This document shows positions 6,596 to 7,894 of a DNA stretch of 7,894 nucleotides, in pieces; the first letter of the stretch is position 1; each line of letters starts with the position of its first letter. The translations under genes were made by a program, and so were the position numbers. The stretch comes from Desulfobacterales bacterium. Its GTDB lineage: Bacteria; Desulfobacterota; Desulfobacteria; Desulfobacterales; Desulfobacteraceae. The DNA is taken from contig JAKSBM010000997.1 in the NCBI GenBank assembly GCA_022361135.1, positions 1 through 7,894 on the forward strand, given 5' to 3'. The notes beneath the pieces were generated by a model. It was not told the origin of the DNA. It saw only the letters and a list, made by a program, of their open reading frames with translations, and did not search any database.

Positions 6596-7213
6596 TTAGT
6601 CCCGGCAGCGTTTTCTGGAATACCCCATGGCACCCAGGAGGCCAAAGCCCAACAGAGCCATGGATCCGGGCTCCGGTACCGGTGTGTAACGGATTTGGGT
6701 CAAATAGAACTCATCGTCGTGCATGTCGGCACGGATACCAAATACGGTCCCTTCATACCCATTGGTCCCCAGGGGCCGCCATCCCGGTACGGTCTCCTGA
6801 TCTTCCAGGATTAAGGTGTCCCCGACAAATAAATCAAATTGATCGGTGAAATGGCCCTGGCTGAAGGTCAGATGGGACAATATCACCCGTTGGCTGAAGG
6901 TGAGCCAGAGGGTGTCGTCCGGTCCGGCACCGTCAATCTGGAAATCATCGTTGGTCGTATAGGTGTGCAAAGTTCCAAGTCCCTCTGCTGAAAGAAAGAC
7001 TTCCCCGTTGCCGCTGGCCCCCAAATTGTCGCTGGTCCAGGTGGCCGTAGCTGTCACCGATACCCCTTCACCCAGGTCAAATGTCCTACTGGCACCTTGG
7101 AAGGCGCCCTCGGCAGCATCGGTGAAATCAAAGGTCATTGACGTGGCACCCGCCGATCCTTGTAACAAGAACACGGTGCTCAACATGATCCATAACAGGG
7201 TTATATGTTTCAT
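6596..7213 (-). CDS. PEP-CTERM sorted, secreted surface protein
   Basis: The 205-residue product has a Sec signal peptide (about residues 1-23, ending SAGA before TS). A central domain of roughly 150 residues is rich in beta-strand-like, Thr/Gly/Asp-containing segments. The C-terminus is a textbook PEP-CTERM sorting signal: VPEPG (179-183), a hydrophobic helix to about 197, then the basic cluster RKRCR. In characterised families an exosortase (EpsH/XrtA type) cleaves at this motif during export, and the proteins are linked to exopolysaccharide and biofilm. The central domain is not one I can name. Start ATG (7213-7211 on the minus strand) is supported by AGGAGG at 7218-7223, four bases away. 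The gene converges on the c-di-GMP operon. No exosortase gene lies in the window. Confidence 0.9.
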   Translation of the reverse strand: MKHITLLWIMLSTVFLLQGSAGATSMTFDFTDAAEGAFQGASRTFDLGEGVSVTATATWTSDNLGASGNGEVFLSAEGLGTLHTYTTNDDFQIDGAGPDDTLWLTFSQRVILSHLTFSQGHFTDQFDLFVGDTLILEDQETVPGWRPLGTNGYEGTVFGIRADMHDDEFYLTQIRYTPVPEPGSMALLGFGLLGAMGYSRKRCRD

Positions 7214-7252
7214 AAATCCTCCTGACGCCGGGAGGCCCCTTTGGGTAAATCC

Positions 7253-7295
7253 CAGCGAAAATTAACATGGTAAATTGAATTTTCATACTTCGCTG
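7253..7295. repeat. Nested inverted repeats upstream of the PEP-CTERM gene
   Basis: An outer pair, CAGCGAA (7253-7259) and TTCGCTG (7289-7295), encloses an inner pair, GAAAATT (7257-7263) and AATTTTC (7278-7284). The pairs share the bases GAA at 7257-7259, so as RNA they would be alternative folds. The inner arms are 21 bases apart start to start, about two helical turns, as expected for a dimeric regulator site. The position, 40-82 bases upstream of the start codon, suits an operator or leader switch. Function is inferred. Confidence 0.5.
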
Positions 7296-7457
7296 TTAAC
7301 GAATTTAGTTAGGGTAAGCAAGCTGCATGGCAGCGTCAATGGTTCCAGGGGTGTGGATAAAATTGTTTGATTTGGGAGATGGAAATGGAATGGAAATGAG
7401 AAGGTTTTGTGATAAAGTGCCTGTTTTCTCTTTGAAACCCGGGGGCCGTGTGAGCTT

Positions 7458-7498
7458 CTTCCCCGGGGGAAAATCGGAATCGTCTTCCCCCTGGGAAG
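7458..7498 (-). terminator. Long imperfect hairpin downstream of the partial gene
   Basis: CTTCCC (7458-7463) pairs with GGGAAG (7493-7498), then after one C-T mismatch GGGGGAA (7465-7471) pairs with TTCCCCC (7485-7491), with a 13-base loop. It lies 53-93 bases past the stop of the minus-strand partial gene and could form its 3' end, but no T tract follows on the minus strand, so the terminator reading is uncertain. Confidence 0.45.
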
Positions 7499-7550
7499 GT
7501 TCTCATTTGCGTTTTGTATGGGGCCGCTGCCATCCCCGTGGCGTTTAAAA

Positions 7551-7894
7551 TCAGGATGCCGACAAGTCCGAAGCAAGTACCAATTGCTTGAATTCCTCCC
7601 ACCCAAGTCCGGAATCCAAATTCCCTGCATCCCAATCCGTGGCATTGATTCCCCCGCCGAACCGGAAGCAAATGGAAAGGTCCGGAGTGAAATCCACCTT
7701 GTAATTGGGCTGCTTTCCCGAACCTGTTTTGCCCAGGTAGATTCTCAACGGAGGCGTTGTGATGCCCTTGTTTTCCATGTAGGTTTCAATGTTCGAAAGG
7801 ACTTTTGCCAGACCCGGCTTCCCCGTTGGGCAAGGTGCCCCATTTTCATCCAGCACCAAAAGGTGGTTTCGGATCAAGGGCCATTGGGCGTGGA
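7551..7894 (-). CDS. 3' part of an unrecognised gene
   Basis: The frame is open from the right edge of the window to a TGA at 7553-7551, giving 113 visible C-terminal residues. A TTG at 7877 could serve as a start, but codons upstream stay open to the edge and no ribosome site is visible, so the true start is probably outside the window. The visible part is soluble-looking with no membrane helix and no sorting motif. It contains Gly/Pro-rich segments, the string GKTGSGKQ (which resembles a nucleotide-binding loop but lies among short beta-like segments and is probably fortuitous), and an acidic, aromatic C-terminal stretch. I do not recognise the family. Overlapping frames on the same strand (7283-7645, 7336-7671) look less protein-like. 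Confidence 0.5.
   Translation of the reverse strand, partial: HAQWPLIRNHLLVLDENGAPCPTGKPGLAKVLSNIETYMENKGITTPPLRIYLGKTGSGKQPNYKVDFTPDLSICFRFGGGINATDWDAGNLDSGLGWEEFKQLVLASDLSAS

Larger units (their letters stand above)
7214..7550. promoter_or_regulatory. Non-coding region upstream of the PEP-CTERM gene
   Basis: About 340 bases hold no convincing gene. On the minus strand they carry the Shine-Dalgarno and presumably the promoter of the PEP-CTERM gene, but I could not find a good sigma-70 or sigma-54 element. Structures present are nested inverted repeats (7253-7295), a GTTAAC palindrome (7295-7300), a small GCTGC/GCAGC dyad (7322-7334), two ATGGAAATG copies 11 bases apart (7379-7398), and a long imperfect hairpin (7458-7498). 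A 73-codon + strand frame at 7327-7548 has composition unlike a protein and was not called. Confidence 0.5.

Noticed and set aside
6490..6849. 119-codon + strand frame after the c-di-GMP regulator
   Set aside because: It runs through the 6558-6584 hairpin and then antisense to the well-supported PEP-CTERM gene. It is Pro/Trp/Arg-rich with no ribosome site.
7327..7548. 73-codon + strand frame in the intergenic region
   Set aside because: Its nearest AGGG is 12 bases from the ATG, it spans the long hairpin at 7458-7498, and the translation looks random.
7684..7756. GKTGSGKQ in the partial gene as a P-loop
   Set aside because: No hydrophobic beta-strand/helix context or Walker B motif is visible in the available residues, so the resemblance is probably chance.

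Overview
The window looks like chromosome from a Gram-negative, PEP-CTERM-producing bacterium. The best guess is a sulfate-reducing Desulfobacterota, Desulfobacterales-like lineage. That guess rests on recalled style of the two porins (mature N-terminus AEWNFYGSAR), the exosortase-type surface protein and the many two-component/c-di-GMP domains. It is an inference from protein character, not a database match. No rRNA, tRNA, insertion sequence, phage or CRISPR feature was seen.

Layout. Positions 18-56 hold the terminator of an upstream unit. Two tandem paralogous outer-membrane porins follow (296-1333 and 1653-2675, + strand). Each has its own leader, Shine-Dalgarno sequence and intrinsic terminator, so they look like separately transcribed copies. 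Both leaders carry a stable hairpin just ahead of the Shine-Dalgarno. A near-consensus sigma-70 promoter (2826-2854) then drives a two-gene signalling operon. It encodes a membrane histidine kinase (2910-4379) and, 11 bases downstream, a REC-PAS-GGDEF-EAL response regulator (4391-6493). Past a long perfect hairpin (6558-6584) lies a convergent minus-strand gene for a small PEP-CTERM secreted protein (6596-7213). A roughly 340-base non-coding stretch with several dyads follows. The right edge holds the 3' part of an unrecognised minus-strand gene (7551-7894).

How the parts may work together. The kinase should phosphorylate Asp59 of the neighbouring regulator, whose cyclase and phosphodiesterase domains both look catalytically intact, so the pair should set local c-di-GMP. 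The kinase keeps the helical tail usually found after the receiver of hybrid kinases but has no receiver of its own; the receiver is at the start of the next gene. A link from c-di-GMP to the PEP-CTERM surface protein or the porins is plausible from proximity only. I found no clearly undescribed system. The most notable points are the receiver-less kinase with a hybrid-type tail, the parallel 5' leader hairpins of the porin pair, and the nested inverted repeats upstream of the PEP-CTERM gene.
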